From: Succinivibrio dextrinosolvens | Lineage (GTDB): Bacteria; Pseudomonadota; Gammaproteobacteria; Enterobacterales; Succinivibrionaceae | Reading direction: 5' to 3' | Assembly: GCF_900116345.1 (NCBI RefSeq) | Contig: NZ_FPAH01000018.1 | Location: 1-49,766, forward strand | Length of the DNA: 49,766 nt | Part shown: positions 1 to 8,801 of the stretch, in pieces | Layout of the letters: every line of letters starts with the position of its first letter | How positions within the stretch are numbered: position 1 is the stretch's first letter | Made by a program: the position numbers and the translations under genes | The notes under the pieces: generated by a model | Told to the model about the DNA's origin: nothing | Seen by the model: only the letters and a program-made list of their open reading frames with translations | Database searches by the model: none

Positions 1-548
1 ATGGCACCAAATAATCCCTGCAGGTACTGTCGGTATGATTCAAATAATTCTTTGTTTTCCAAAGAATGAGTTAACGGATAGTCATATTCATCAATCAAGA
101 GGACAAAATTGCTGGAATCACTCGATATGATATCTTTTAACAGAGTATCCGCCTTATAATCAGCCTTCGGATCTGTCATATCAACATCAAGTTTGGTGGC
201 AAGCTTATAAAGTATTTCATAGATTTTTAAATCGAAATCCTTTGGTGATGTATAAGCCATGCTTGAAAAATCCAGATGAATTACCTTATAGGTTCTTCCC
301 TGTTCTTTTTCATTCCAAAGCTTTTCAATTTTTAGTCCTTTGAAATACTCTGTACCATTAGAAAACAAAGATTCCAGAGTAGAAATCAGCAGAGACTTTC
401 CAAAACGACGAGGTCTTGATAAAAAGGATGGTCTTTTAAATCTAACAATCTCATACAGTAAATCTGTGTGATCTACATAAATCTGGTTTGATCTACGTAA
501 ATCTTCAAATCTATTGTTTGATGTTGAAAGTCTTTCTGGATTTGGCAT
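1..548 (-). CDS. AAA-ATPase-like / PD-(D/E)XK nuclease family protein, N-terminal part (runs off window)
   Basis: An open frame from an ATG at 548 runs to the left edge without a stop, about 182 codons. Near residues 45-54 it has RPRRFGKSLL, the degenerate P-loop typical of the AAA-ATPase-like family, and near residue 150 the Walker B-like LLIDEYDYP. Full-length members usually carry a C-terminal PD-(D/E)XK nuclease domain, which would lie outside the window. It belongs to the same family as the complete 586-residue gene at 33711-35471. The biological role of this family is not established. The Shine-Dalgarno before the start is weak (AAGAATAAAG), and a TATAAT on the minus strand at 605-600 could be its promoter. 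Confidence 0.85.
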   Translation of the reverse strand, partial: MPNPERLSTSNNRFEDLRRSNQIYVDHTDLLYEIVRFKRPSFLSRPRRFGKSLLISTLESLFSNGTEYFKGLKIEKLWNEKEQGRTYKVIHLDFSSMAYTSPKDFDLKIYEILYKLATKLDVDMTDPKADYKADTLLKDIISSDSSNFVLLIDEYDYPLTHSLENKELFESYRQYLQGLFGA

Positions 549-739
549 CTTTATTCTTACTATACAAATGTAAATTAAAGCACATTGAATACTATAGCAA
601 TTATACTACTATATTCATATGCCTATTAATGACATCTACCCCCAAAATATAAAGAAATCATCACTATCAATATCATTCGATATGAACAAAAGAAAACATT
701 GCTCAATATCTAATCTGCCGGCTCTTAGGATCAGCTTAT

Positions 740-1444
740 TTAATTATTTTTATTAATTAAAGACGCCCCGACCGCCTCTATGGCTTTATGGGCAAGGACC
801 TGAGAGGAATCAATGAAATTACCTTCAAGATGATACATCTGAACTGCAATTGGAGTTTCCGTACAGCCAAGAATAAAGGCCTGTGCTCCCCTATTTTTCA
901 TATTAGAAATGACAGTTTTGACATTGGTTGTATCATAATTGAAATTATTAGCCTTAACTCCTGAATAAATCATGTCCTGAATGGCTTTGATCTCCTCATC
1001 ATCAGGAACTATCAGTTTAAGATTGAATTTGTCACAGGCATTCTGATAAAGACCTGTATTTCTTGTACCAATAGTACATAGTAATCCGACCTCGGAATAG
1101 CCTAATTCCACACAGTGTTTCACAGCCTCATCTACCATATTGATGATTGGAACATTAACCTTATCTTTAAATTCATCAAGAAAATAATGAGCGGTATTAC
1201 AGGCTATAACTATGACATCAGCCCCCTGTTCCTCCAAAAGTTTTGCTGACTTCAACATCTCCTTAACAGGAGATTCTCCTCTTCCTTCAATTGCAGCAGT
1301 TCTATCTGGTACCTTAGTATTGCAATCTACAAGCATATGAATATGCTCCTGATCACTCTTAGCATCTGTAGACAGGATTATTTTTCGCATGAGATCGACC
1401 GTGGCCATAGGCCCCATGCCGCCAATAATACCAAGAGTTTTCAT
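740..1444 (-). CDS. Aspartate/glutamate racemase family protein
   Basis: The 234-residue product fits the PLP-independent aspartate/glutamate racemase family (RacD/YgeA type), which interconverts L- and D-amino acids using two cysteines. It starts with MKTLGIIGGMGP, the family's N-terminal glycine motif. The catalytic pair appears as C82 in ACNTAH and C194 in LGCTETP. The length is normal. A good Shine-Dalgarno (AGAGGTG) precedes the start. No signal peptide is seen, so it should be cytoplasmic. D-aspartate or D-glutamate supply or breakdown is the likely job, but the exact substrate cannot be read from the sequence. It follows the AraC gene on the same strand, with a terminator-like hairpin between them. 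Confidence 0.88.
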   Translation of the reverse strand: MKTLGIIGGMGPMATVDLMRKIILSTDAKSDQEHIHMLVDCNTKVPDRTAAIEGRGESPVKEMLKSAKLLEEQGADVIVIACNTAHYFLDEFKDKVNVPIINMVDEAVKHCVELGYSEVGLLCTIGTRNTGLYQNACDKFNLKLIVPDDEEIKAIQDMIYSGVKANNFNYDTTNVKTVISNMKNRGAQAFILGCTETPIAVQMYHLEGNFIDSSQVLAHKAIEAVGASLINKNN

Positions 1445-1519
1445 ACAGACACCTCTTTGTTTGCTTTATTTCAGCGAAACAGGTTTATTCAACATCTGAA
1501 GGATGACATAAAAGAACAG

Positions 1520-1550
1520 CCTCTACTTTGTTTATAGAACAACAAAGAGG
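1520..1550 (-). terminator. Terminator-like hairpin downstream of the AraC gene
   Basis: On the minus strand CCTCTTTGTT pairs with AACAAAGTAGAGG (small bulge), followed by a T-rich stretch. It lies just after the AraC-type gene and before the racemase, so it probably separates the two transcripts. Confidence 0.5.
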
Positions 1551-1604
1551 AATTTACAAAAAGCTAAATCTGCGTGGAATTAAGAGAGGTTGGGTAAAAA
1601 AAAA

Positions 1605-2507
1605 CTACCTCACCGAATTTCGGTACTCTTTAGGACTCATGCCACGTGATTCCTTAAAAGCTCTTGCAAAATAGCTCATATCTGAAAAACCACAGGCAAG
1701 AGCGATATCGATAATCTTGTCATCTGATGAGCCTAAAAGCAGTGCCGCTTTCTGAATTCTAAGCTTCTTTAGATACTGAATCGGAGGCATTCCTACGGTT
1801 TTGTTGAAACAGCGAAGACATTCTGTCGTACTGATTCTGGCAACCCTAGCAATATCCTCAATCTCAATTTTCTCAGAGAGATTCTGTGTAAGATAAGCCA
1901 GCATTTTCTTTACTCGAAGGATGGATTTGTCAGGTACACAGTAGTTGTTCTCAGAGGTGTTTATAACCTGATAGGCAAGACACTGAACAGCCTTAGACAA
2001 CGAATTAGTAACATCTATCTCATAACCGAAATCACCTTTAATATAACTTTCAAAAGCAGATCTGGTATATGAAAGAAGCTGTCTGTGAAAAGGAATAGCC
2101 TCGGTTAAATGAAGTCCTGCAAAGCTGTCTCCGTTTATCAGAGGCTCAAGATATTTTCTGTAGATATCGCTTTCCGGATTTGAAGAAATCACCGATGGAT
2201 GGAATACCACTGTATGAGAGATATAGTCTTTATCAGGAAAAACCGCATGAAGTCTTGCTGAGTTTACAAAGAATCCTTCACCTTTTCTTACGGTAAATAC
2301 CATCGACTCAATAGTGATCCTGGCCTCCCCTGCCTCAACATACTCAAGCTCAAGATGATCATGCCAGTGCCAAGGAACTTCAGATGAATTTGGTACCTTT
2401 GAGTAAAAGCCAACCGGAAAATTTTTCGTACCGTGTTTTACAAGCTCAAGTCCGGATGCATCAGTAGCACACATACAGTCGGTGATCTTTGATTGAGTGT
2501 TTTCCAT
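1605..2507 (-). CDS. AraC-family transcriptional regulator with cupin-like sensor domain
   Basis: This is a 300-residue AraC/XylS-type regulator. Residues ~40-110 form a cupin-like sensor with a HWHDHLELEYVE motif. Residues ~200-300 form the double helix-turn-helix DNA-binding domain, ending in the typical FSDMSYFARAFKE and GMSPKEYR signature. It is divergently transcribed from the MFS transporter at 2623, across a gap of about 115 bp, which suggests it controls that transporter. The ligand is unknown. The start ATG has only a weak ribosome site. Confidence 0.9.
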   Translation of the reverse strand: MENTQSKITDCMCATDASGLELVKHGTKNFPVGFYSKVPNSSEVPWHWHDHLELEYVEAGEARITIESMVFTVRKGEGFFVNSARLHAVFPDKDYISHTVVFHPSVISSNPESDIYRKYLEPLINGDSFAGLHLTEAIPFHRQLLSYTRSAFESYIKGDFGYEIDVTNSLSKAVQCLAYQVINTSENNYCVPDKSILRVKKMLAYLTQNLSEKIEIEDIARVARISTTECLRCFNKTVGMPPIQYLKKLRIQKAALLLGSSDDKIIDIALACGFSDMSYFARAFKESRGMSPKEYRNSVR

Positions 2508-2622
2508 CTGTCACTATTCCGATATTTTTGTACTTTGGTGATTTCGTCCTATATTTTTGGCTATTTTAGCATATCTCCTATTTAAAACTGCTGATATAGT
2601 CATATTACATAAAGAGGTATAT

Positions 2623-3861
2623 ATGACTAAAAAAGAAAACAGAAGATTAAAGATTTCCAACCTGAGCTCATTTATTGTACTGGGCTTTCTAGAATCATCA
2701 TGGGCTCCTATGGTCCCATACATCAAGGAGCGTTTCGCACTGGATGAAGGCGAACTGGGACTGCTGCTTTTATGTACAGGAATCGGAGCCTTTATTGCTC
2801 TGCCGATTGTCTCAAAACTAACCAGCAGATTTGGCTGCAAGAAAGTAATGCAGATAAGTGCTGTATTCTTTGCCCTAACTCTGATTATGCTGGCAATATC
2901 TCCTTACGCAGCGCTCACAGCTGTCCTGCTTTTAATATTCGGTGCTCTAACCGTAGGACTGGATGTAGCCTCCAACGTTAATGCTGTTATTGTAGAATCA
3001 GAACTTAAAAAGCCTTTAATGTCAGGCTTTCATGGCGGTTATTCAGTAGGAACACTTGCAGGCTCTGCCTTTATGTCAGCCATGCTTTCTGTGGGTATAT
3101 CCCTATTCTTTGGAACATCTGCAGTATTTGCTCTGATGATGTTCATAACCTTTATGTACTGCGGACACCTTATCAACGATGTTAAGGCCTATGAAAACAG
3201 GAAGAATGAAGAGGATAAGGAAAGCGCAAAATCAGAGACTGAAGAGAAGAAACACAGAAGAATTCCTGCTCTGGTAATTATCATCGGCTGCATGTGCTTT
3301 ATCATGTACGCTCTTGAAGGCGCTGTCATGAGCTGGTCTGGTGTATTTGCCAATCAGGAGCGAGGAATTGATATCAGCAGCGCAGGCTTTATCTACTCAT
3401 TCTTTGCAATCTCTATGACCATCATGAGACTTGTTGGAAACAAAATCGTGGTTAATCTTGGTCGTAAGTTAACCGTGGTTGCAGGCTCTCTTCTGGTTGC
3501 TACAGGCTGGATCATCACCGTTATCGTTCCTAATATCTACGGAACCTGTATCGGTTTCCTGCTCGTTGGATTCGGTGCTGCCAACATCGTGCCACAGCTG
3601 GTCTCTTTTGCCGGTACCATCAAGAACTTTCCAGTTCATGACACCATTGCCTTTATCAACGCCTTAGGATACTCAGGAATTCTTTTAGGACCTGTAGTCA
3701 TCGGCTTTACATCAAAGATGTACTCTCTGCCTTCAACCTTCGTAGGTATCGGTATATCTGCACTGATTGTCGGACTTATTGCAATAAAGGTAGTAACCGA
3801 TGAAGGCCTTGAGACGAAGAAAAAACAAAAAATGAAGATGATTGAAAACGATAACCAGTAA
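2623..3861 (+). CDS. Major facilitator superfamily transporter
   Basis: This is an MFS permease of 412 residues with about 12 hydrophobic segments and a charged central loop (about residues 185-215, rich in K/E). The ATG at 2623 was chosen because AAAGAGG sits just upstream and the protein then opens with a charged MTKKENRR before the first membrane helix; an in-frame upstream extension to 2557 lacks such a site. Overall it resembles YbjJ/FucP-like carriers, but the substrate cannot be assigned. It is followed after 46 bp by a small VOC protein and is divergent from an AraC regulator, so the three probably form one functional unit. Confidence 0.85.
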   Translation: MTKKENRRLKISNLSSFIVLGFLESSWAPMVPYIKERFALDEGELGLLLLCTGIGAFIALPIVSKLTSRFGCKKVMQISAVFFALTLIMLAISPYAALTAVLLLIFGALTVGLDVASNVNAVIVESELKKPLMSGFHGGYSVGTLAGSAFMSAMLSVGISLFFGTSAVFALMMFITFMYCGHLINDVKAYENRKNEEDKESAKSETEEKKHRRIPALVIIIGCMCFIMYALEGAVMSWSGVFANQERGIDISSAGFIYSFFAISMTIMRLVGNKIVVNLGRKLTVVAGSLLVATGWIITVIVPNIYGTCIGFLLVGFGAANIVPQLVSFAGTIKNFPVHDTIAFINALGYSGILLGPVVIGFTSKMYSLPSTFVGIGISALIVGLIAIKVVTDEGLETKKKQKMKMIENDNQ

Positions 3862-3907
3862 TTAACTAACCTTGTACCCTTTATGAAACCTATCATCTGG
3901 AGTATTT

Positions 3908-4291
3908 ATGAGACTAGAACACGCTGCAGTATATGTATCTGATCTTGAGAAAACCAGAGAGTTTTTTGAAACATATTTTGCGGGAAAGGCTTCCGATAAA
4001 TACCACAATCAGAAAACCGGATTCATGTCCTATTTTCTGAGTTTCTCCGCTGGAGCCCGTCTTGAGATCATGACAAAGCCAGACCGTTATACAGAGGATA
4101 GCGATAACAACAGATTAGGCTTTGTTCATCTTGCCTTCTCTGTAGACTCGAAGGAAAAAGTTGACGCTCTTACTGACAGGCTTAGAAGCAATGGCTATGA
4201 AACAGTCAGCGGACCGAGAACCACCGGCGATGGATACTATGAAAGCTGTATTAAGGGTCCAGACGGTATACTGATTGAGCTAACCGTCTAG
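3908..4291 (+). CDS. VOC superfamily (glyoxalase/bleomycin-resistance-like) protein
   Basis: The 127-residue protein has the paired beta-alpha-beta-beta-beta modules of the vicinal-oxygen-chelate superfamily. Candidate metal ligands sit at the usual places: H5 (LEHAAVYV), E53 (RLEIM), H74 (FVHLAFSV) and E124 (LIELTV). This HEHE pattern fits a glyoxalase I-like or isomerase enzyme. GGAG lies 7 bases before the start. It is probably co-transcribed with the MFS gene. Its stop overlaps the end of the convergent TRAP permease by 4 bp. The specific substrate is unknown. Confidence 0.85.
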   Translation: MRLEHAAVYVSDLEKTREFFETYFAGKASDKYHNQKTGFMSYFLSFSAGARLEIMTKPDRYTEDSDNNRLGFVHLAFSVDSKEKVDALTDRLRSNGYETVSGPRTTGDGYYESCIKGPDGILIELTV

Positions 4292-6234
4292 CTTACGGTA
4301 ACTTCCTTTTTAAGCTTAAGCTTCTGCATCACAAGCACTATCATTAAGAAAGCAATCCCCATCAGATCAGAGCTTAAACCAGGATACAGCATCAGAGGAC
4401 AGGTCATAAGCAGAAGAGCTCTTTGTAGAAGACTGCATTCCTTTAGAAGATAATTCTGAAGACCTCCGGCAAGAGCCACAGTTCCTGCAGATGCTGTAAA
4501 GGCAATCCAGATATATTCATAAATCTTCACATCCGGAACAACTCCAATTAAAAGCTCAGGGTTCGTTAAAAAGAAGAATGGAATTAAAAATCCCACAAGT
4601 CCAAGTCTTACAGCCAGAAGACCAGTTTTAAGCTGATTTCCACCGGAAATACCTGCTGCTACATAACAGCTCATGGCTACAGGTGGAGTAATATTTGACA
4701 AACAGGCATATACAAGACAGAACAGATGTGCACAGATTGGCACAATGCCAACCTTTATCAGCACAGGAACAGCCACGGCCTGCACAATAACGTAGGCTGC
4801 AACACCAGGAACGCCCATTCCCAGCACCACAGACATCAGCATGGTTAAAAAGCCGGTGAGCAGGATATTGGTGTTATCCACAACTGATAAGATCACATAG
4901 CCCATGTTAAGACCAAGGCTGGTCAGGGTGACTGTGCCGATGATAATACCGATAATCACACAGCAGACACCTACTGATATGGCGCCTCTGGCACCTTCCA
5001 CCACTGCAGTAATAATCTTATCCAGGCTCATTCTGGTATCAGCACGCAGGTAACTTGAAAGAACAGTTGCCACAATTGATATAACTGCTGAATACAGAGG
5101 AGTATAACCGCAGCACATCAGAGTAATCAGAATAAATAAAGGCAAGGATAGATGTCCCTGCTCCTTAATTACAGTCAGAGCATTAGGGATATTCTCCTTT
5201 GAAAAGCCAGACAGACCTCTTTTCTTGGCCTCAAAATGAACGGCAAACAGTAAGCCAAGATAATAAAGGAAAGCAGGGATAACAGCTGCAATCATGACTG
5301 ATACATAACTTATATTCAGAAATTCAGCCATAACAAAGCCTACGGCTCCCATAATAGGAGGACAGAACTGACCTCCGGTTGAGGCAACCGCTTCAACAGC
5401 TCCGGCAAAGTTTTTAGAGTAGCCGGTCTGTTTCATCAGAGGAATGGTAATGGTTCCTGTGGTGGCCACATTGGCAATGGCAGAGCCGTTAATCATACCC
5501 ATGGCAGCTGAGGCCATAACCGCAACCTTTGCAGGACCACCTGGAGTCTGACCAACCAGAGCCAGTGAAAAATCATTGATAAACTTTGAAAAGCCGCTGT
5601 ACTTTAAGAAAGAGCCAAAGAGAACAAATAGGAAGATATAGGTGGCACTTACTCCAATACCGATACCGAATATTCCCTGAGTACCCCAGAACTGAGTTGA
5701 GAGAATTCTTTTTAAAGTAAGGCCGTTATGCCCCAGAGCTCCTGGGATATAGGCTCCAAACCAGTTGTAGGCAAGAAAGATGGCTGCAAGAATTCCCAGA
5801 TTGCCACAGGCACGTCTTGAGGCTTCAAAAACCAGAACAATCCCAATGCCGGCAACATAGAGATCGTTCGTATTAAGTCTGCCGCCACTTCGAGCCACTC
5901 TAGGGAAATAGATTACAAGATAGAGTATGCAGAAAATACTGAGGCCAATCAGCAGCAGATTCAGAAGCGAAGGAAAACGTCTTTGCTTTAAGGATTTTTT
6001 GGATACAGGAAAAAGCAGGAAAGTAAAAAGCAGCAGAAACAGACAGTGAAAAGCTCTGAGATTTATCGCGCTGATAGCACCAAAAGTTGTGAAATAAACC
6101 TGGAAGATGGTCCAGATAATCAAAAGCCCCATTATGACTTTGGAAGTTACTCCTCCATAGCTCATATATCTCGATGGACTAGACTTTACCTGATTATCCT
6201 TTGAAGCTGATTCCTGCTCTAAAACGCCTGTCAT
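4288..6234 (-). CDS. TRAP transporter permease, fused small and large subunits (TAXI type)
   Basis: This 648-residue membrane protein matches the fused DctQM architecture of TAXI-type TRAP transporters. An N-terminal block of ~4 helices (to about residue 160) is followed by a ~12-helix DctM-like region with GxxNGSAIANVATTGTITIP and GGQFCPPIMGAVGF motifs, which are typical of this fused form. Such permeases use a periplasmic TAXI solute-binding protein, but none is adjacent here; the neighbours are a VOC gene (convergent) and rnpB. The start at 6234 has only a weak ribosome site, and an internal start near residue 24 is possible. The substrate is unknown. Confidence 0.88.
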   Translation of the reverse strand: MTGVLEQESASKDNQVKSSPSRYMSYGGVTSKVIMGLLIIWTIFQVYFTTFGAISAINLRAFHCLFLLLFTFLLFPVSKKSLKQRRFPSLLNLLLIGLSIFCILYLVIYFPRVARSGGRLNTNDLYVAGIGIVLVFEASRRACGNLGILAAIFLAYNWFGAYIPGALGHNGLTLKRILSTQFWGTQGIFGIGIGVSATYIFLFVLFGSFLKYSGFSKFINDFSLALVGQTPGGPAKVAVMASAAMGMINGSAIANVATTGTITIPLMKQTGYSKNFAGAVEAVASTGGQFCPPIMGAVGFVMAEFLNISYVSVMIAAVIPAFLYYLGLLFAVHFEAKKRGLSGFSKENIPNALTVIKEQGHLSLPLFILITLMCCGYTPLYSAVISIVATVLSSYLRADTRMSLDKIITAVVEGARGAISVGVCCVIIGIIIGTVTLTSLGLNMGYVILSVVDNTNILLTGFLTMLMSVVLGMGVPGVAAYVIVQAVAVPVLIKVGIVPICAHLFCLVYACLSNITPPVAMSCYVAAGISGGNQLKTGLLAVRLGLVGFLIPFFFLTNPELLIGVVPDVKIYEYIWIAFTASAGTVALAGGLQNYLLKECSLLQRALLLMTCPLMLYPGLSSDLMGIAFLMIVLVMQKLKLKKEVTVS

Positions 6235-6433
6235 ACAACTAACCTTAATACTGCTTAATTGTATCTAGCTTACAAAATTAAACTTAATAATGGAAATGTC
6301 TGACGTACAAATAAGAGAAATTCATCAGAAAAGGCTGAATATACAAGGCATGACAGCGTTCTTACTATTGCTGGAGATGCTATAAAAAAGTGCAGGATTA
6401 TGGATAAGGATAGGTTACAGGATTTGGAAAAGT

Positions 6434-6804
6434 GAGTCGACCTGTAAGCCGAGTTCTGTTCTGCATAGCAGCGACAATCATTCCTCTAGGCTAGAAATCG
6501 CTCTCTAGCTCAAGCAATCAACCCGCTCTCAATCCGGACCAGATTATAGAGAGCCTATTTGATCTTGCTCCAAGTGGAGTTTACCATGCCTTTCATATTA
6601 CTATGAAAGCGGTGAGCTCTTACCTCGCCGTTTCACCCTTACCATAAAAAATGGCGGTCTGTTCTCTGTTGCACTAGTCATGGGCTCACGCCCTCCAGGC
6701 GTTACCTGGCACTTTGTCCTTCGGAGCTCGGACTTTCCTCCCCCACGACCGTATGAATAAAGATCTTAAACACGCGTGCGTGGCAGCGATTGTCTGGTCG
6801 ACTC
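6434..6804 (-). ncRNA. rnpB: RNase P RNA (type A)
   Basis: The minus strand carries the conserved RNase P RNA blocks in order. The 5' end begins GAGTCGACCAGACAATCGC at 6804. The GAGGAAAGTCCGAGCTCC core comes next, then GCCAGGTAACGCCTGG, CAACAGAGAACAGACC, GGTGAAACGGCGAGGTAAG, GTAAACTCCACTTGGAGCAAG and finally ACAGAACTCGGCTTACAGG. The first and last bases (GAGTCGACC and GGTCGACTC) pair as helix P1. The length is about 371 nt, usual for gammaproteobacteria. It lies directly downstream of rsmI. The RNA is the catalytic part of the tRNA 5'-end maturase; the protein partner is not in this window. Confidence 0.97.
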
Positions 6805-6811
6805 AATATAT

Positions 6812-6817
6812 ATTATA
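6812..6817 (-). promoter_or_regulatory. rnpB -10 element
   Basis: TATAAT on the minus strand lies 7 bases before the expected RNA start at 6804. It falls in the 19-bp gap between rsmI and rnpB. No strong -35 is visible; it would lie within the end of rsmI. Confidence 0.6.
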
Positions 6818-6823
6818 TATCTT

Positions 6824-7666
6824 TTAGTGTGACTTGTCTTTAAGTTCTAATGCCAGATTGTACAGGTCGTTCTTTTTTATTCCTGTAAGATTAGCTAAAA
6901 CATTGGCTACGGTCTTAACTGGAGAGGTCTTAATCAGCTCCTCTATGGCACCAGCAATCTTAGGATCAATCTCAGAGGATTCCTGTTTTACAGCTCCGAT
7001 GGCAACAACAAACTCTCCCTTGGTTCTGTCAGGATCAGCCTTTAGAAATTCAGGTGCATCCTTAGCCTTAAGTCTGTAGAATGACTCAAAGGTCTTGGTC
7101 ATCTCTCGGCATAAGGATACATCGTGCTCAGGCAGAATCTTTGCCATAAGCTCCATGGTATCAACAATACGTCTTGGAGCCTCATAGAACACTGCGGTAT
7201 AGTCAACATTTCTCAAGGACTCAAGAACAGTTGTAAGCTCCTTTTCCTTTACCGGGAAGAAACCGCAGAACATGAACTTATCAGTAGGAAGAGCAGAAGC
7301 CTCTAAAGCAGTAATCAGAGCACAAGGACCAGGCAGAGGAACAACCTTTACCCCCTGTTCTGCACAGATGGTTACTACTCTGTAGCCTGGATCATTGATA
7401 AGAGGAGAACCGGCATCAGAGATTAAAGCTACCACTCCCCCGGCGTTAACCTCTTTTATAATAAGCTCTGCCCTCTCACCTTCATTATGATCATGGCAGC
7501 TGATCATTTTTTTACCGCTGATCCCAAGCTTATCCAAAAGGATCTTTGAATGTCGGGTATCCTCGGCAGCAATCAGGGTTGCACTCTTTAGAACCTCAAT
7601 TGCTCTTAGAGTAATGTCATCAAGATTTCCTATAGGAGTAGGAACAATATATAAGGCACTTTCCAT
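6824..7666 (-). CDS. rsmI: 16S rRNA (cytidine1402-2'-O)-methyltransferase
   Basis: RsmI methylates the 2'-O of C1402 in the 16S rRNA decoding centre using S-adenosylmethionine. The protein opens with MESALYIVPTPIGNLDDIT, the standard family start, and contains ISDAGSPLINDPG and PLPGPCALITALEAS, the SAM-binding signatures. The ATG at 7666 is chosen over an upstream in-frame TTG at 7720, because the extra 18 residues would be encoded inside the terminator of the preceding gene and have no family counterpart. The resulting 280 residues is the usual size. The divergent pairing with lpoA further along matches the arrangement in E. coli (yraL/yraM), with one extra gene in between. Confidence 0.95.
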   Translation of the reverse strand: MESALYIVPTPIGNLDDITLRAIEVLKSATLIAAEDTRHSKILLDKLGISGKKMISCHDHNEGERAELIIKEVNAGGVVALISDAGSPLINDPGYRVVTICAEQGVKVVPLPGPCALITALEASALPTDKFMFCGFFPVKEKELTTVLESLRNVDYTAVFYEAPRRIVDTMELMAKILPEHDVSLCREMTKTFESFYRLKAKDAPEFLKADPDRTKGEFVVAIGAVKQESSEIDPKIAGAIEELIKTSPVKTVANVLANLTGIKKNDLYNLALELKDKSH

Positions 7667-7676
7667 CTTTATTATC

Positions 7677-7717
7677 CAAAAGAAAAAGCTTCGGATTTTT
7701 AGATCAGAAGCTTTCTG
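7677..7717 (-). terminator. Rho-independent terminator of the dipeptidase gene
   Basis: On the minus strand AGAAAGCTTC pairs with GAAGCTTTTTCT, with a 14-base loop and a following T-rich run. It sits between the dipeptidase stop and rsmI. Confidence 0.7.
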
Positions 7718-7744
7718 CAAATTAAATCTTTTCCAATCTGAACT

Positions 7745-8506
7745 CTATTTTACCTTGATTGAGTCAGAACTTACAGGGAAAGTAAAAAACGTGTTTGGAT
7801 AAGGCTCATCCTTCAGGGTAAAGTGCCACCACTCCTCAACCAGTGGCTTGAAACCATGTTTTAACATAACATCTCTTAAAATCATGCGGTTATTGAACTG
7901 CTGCTTGGTAATCTTAGTGTAGTCCGGATGACTGAGCTCCCCAAAGTAATCAAAGGTTCCTCCCATATCCACTTCTTTCTCAAGATTCATATCAAAAAGT
8001 GTCAGATCAACGGTACTGCCGCGACTGTGTCCGGAATGCTCGGCAATGTAGCCCTGAGGAAACAGAGTATTCTTCTCAAGCTTTGGATAAAAATACTTCT
8101 TCATGCGTACATCATTGGGATCAAGAGCCCAGGACATAAAGTGGGAGACTGCCATCTGAGGACGGTAGGCATCAAATATCTTCAGACGATATCCCTTTGT
8201 CTTAAGCTCATCACTTACATTCTTTAGCGCAGCAGCCGCTTCTTTGGTTAAAAGTGCAACCGGCTGCTCATAACCCTTGATTCTGTCGCCAACAAAGTTA
8301 TATGTGGAATAATATCTGATTTCCAGAATTGCATCAGGAACAGCTTCAGCTAACAGCACGAAATCAGAGGAATCGTCACTGAAAAGCATCCACTGATCTG
8401 TCATGGTCTTGTGCTGAGAAGCAGGAGTTGAGGTACATCCTGATATAAGACAGCAGGAAACAAGAATACAGAGTATTAAACCGGTAACCTCTCTTAGCTT
8501 GAACAT
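7745..8506 (-). CDS. D-alanyl-D-alanine dipeptidase (VanX/DdpX type), lipoprotein
   Basis: This is a zinc D-Ala-D-Ala dipeptidase of peptidase family M15D. The catalytic features are all visible: DAYRP (transition-state arginine), SGHSRGSTVDLTL (zinc ligands His and Asp) and EEWWHF (catalytic Glu and zinc ligand His). Residues 1-24 form a lipoprotein signal with lipobox LISGC (Cys24), so it should be anchored in the cell envelope and act on D-Ala-D-Ala released from peptidoglycan. The ATG at 8506 is preferred over an in-frame TTG at 8530 because AGGTGAAG precedes it at the right distance and it leaves a normal signal peptide. No vancomycin-resistance genes are nearby, so a recycling role is more likely. 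Confidence 0.93.
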   Translation of the reverse strand: MFKLREVTGLILCILVSCCLISGCTSTPASQHKTMTDQWMLFSDDSSDFVLLAEAVPDAILEIRYYSTYNFVGDRIKGYEQPVALLTKEAAAALKNVSDELKTKGYRLKIFDAYRPQMAVSHFMSWALDPNDVRMKKYFYPKLEKNTLFPQGYIAEHSGHSRGSTVDLTLFDMNLEKEVDMGGTFDYFGELSHPDYTKITKQQFNNRMILRDVMLKHGFKPLVEEWWHFTLKDEPYPNTFFTFPVSSDSIKVK

Positions 8507-8700
8507 ATCTTCACCTATCCTTACAGACAAATATACTTAACAGTTGAAACACCGTACATCTAGCATAGGACGAATTCCTTTAACCTGTTAGAAAAAAAAT
8601 AGATCCGCATAAAATAAAAACAAAATTAAAATCTAAGTTTCTATAATGCTCAGTATGTTAAAATAGTGAACATTGAGGCCAGTGCAAGGCTTACAAAACC

Positions 8701-8760
8701 GAGTCTTTTTTAGACTCAATAGGTCAGGAAGAACGTTGTACCATATTCATAACGTTCTTT
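8701..8760 (+). promoter_or_regulatory. lpoA leader with two hairpins
   Basis: The 295-bp gap before lpoA has a TATAAT at 8642-8647 without a clear -35. Two inverted repeats follow: GAGTCT/AGACTC at 8701-8717 and AAGAACGTT/AACGTTCTT at about 8729-8759. If transcription starts near 8655, both would fold in a leader of about 145 nt. Their function is not known. Confidence 0.4.
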
Positions 8761-8801
8761 AGGTTGTGACCATGAATCCATATATAAAGTAGGAAGTCAT
8801 C

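Noticed and set aside
2514-2840. Minus-strand frame over the start of the MFS gene
   Set aside because: It overlaps a clear membrane-protein gene, has no ribosome site and low-complexity serine content; a shadow frame.
7667-7720. Upstream TTG start for rsmI giving 18 extra residues
   Set aside because: The extension lies inside a terminator hairpin of the previous gene and has no counterpart at the start of RsmI proteins.
7745-8506. VanX-type dipeptidase as part of a vancomycin-resistance cluster
   Set aside because: No vanH, vanA-type ligase or VanRS genes are near, and the host appears Gram-negative; D-Ala-D-Ala recycling fits better.
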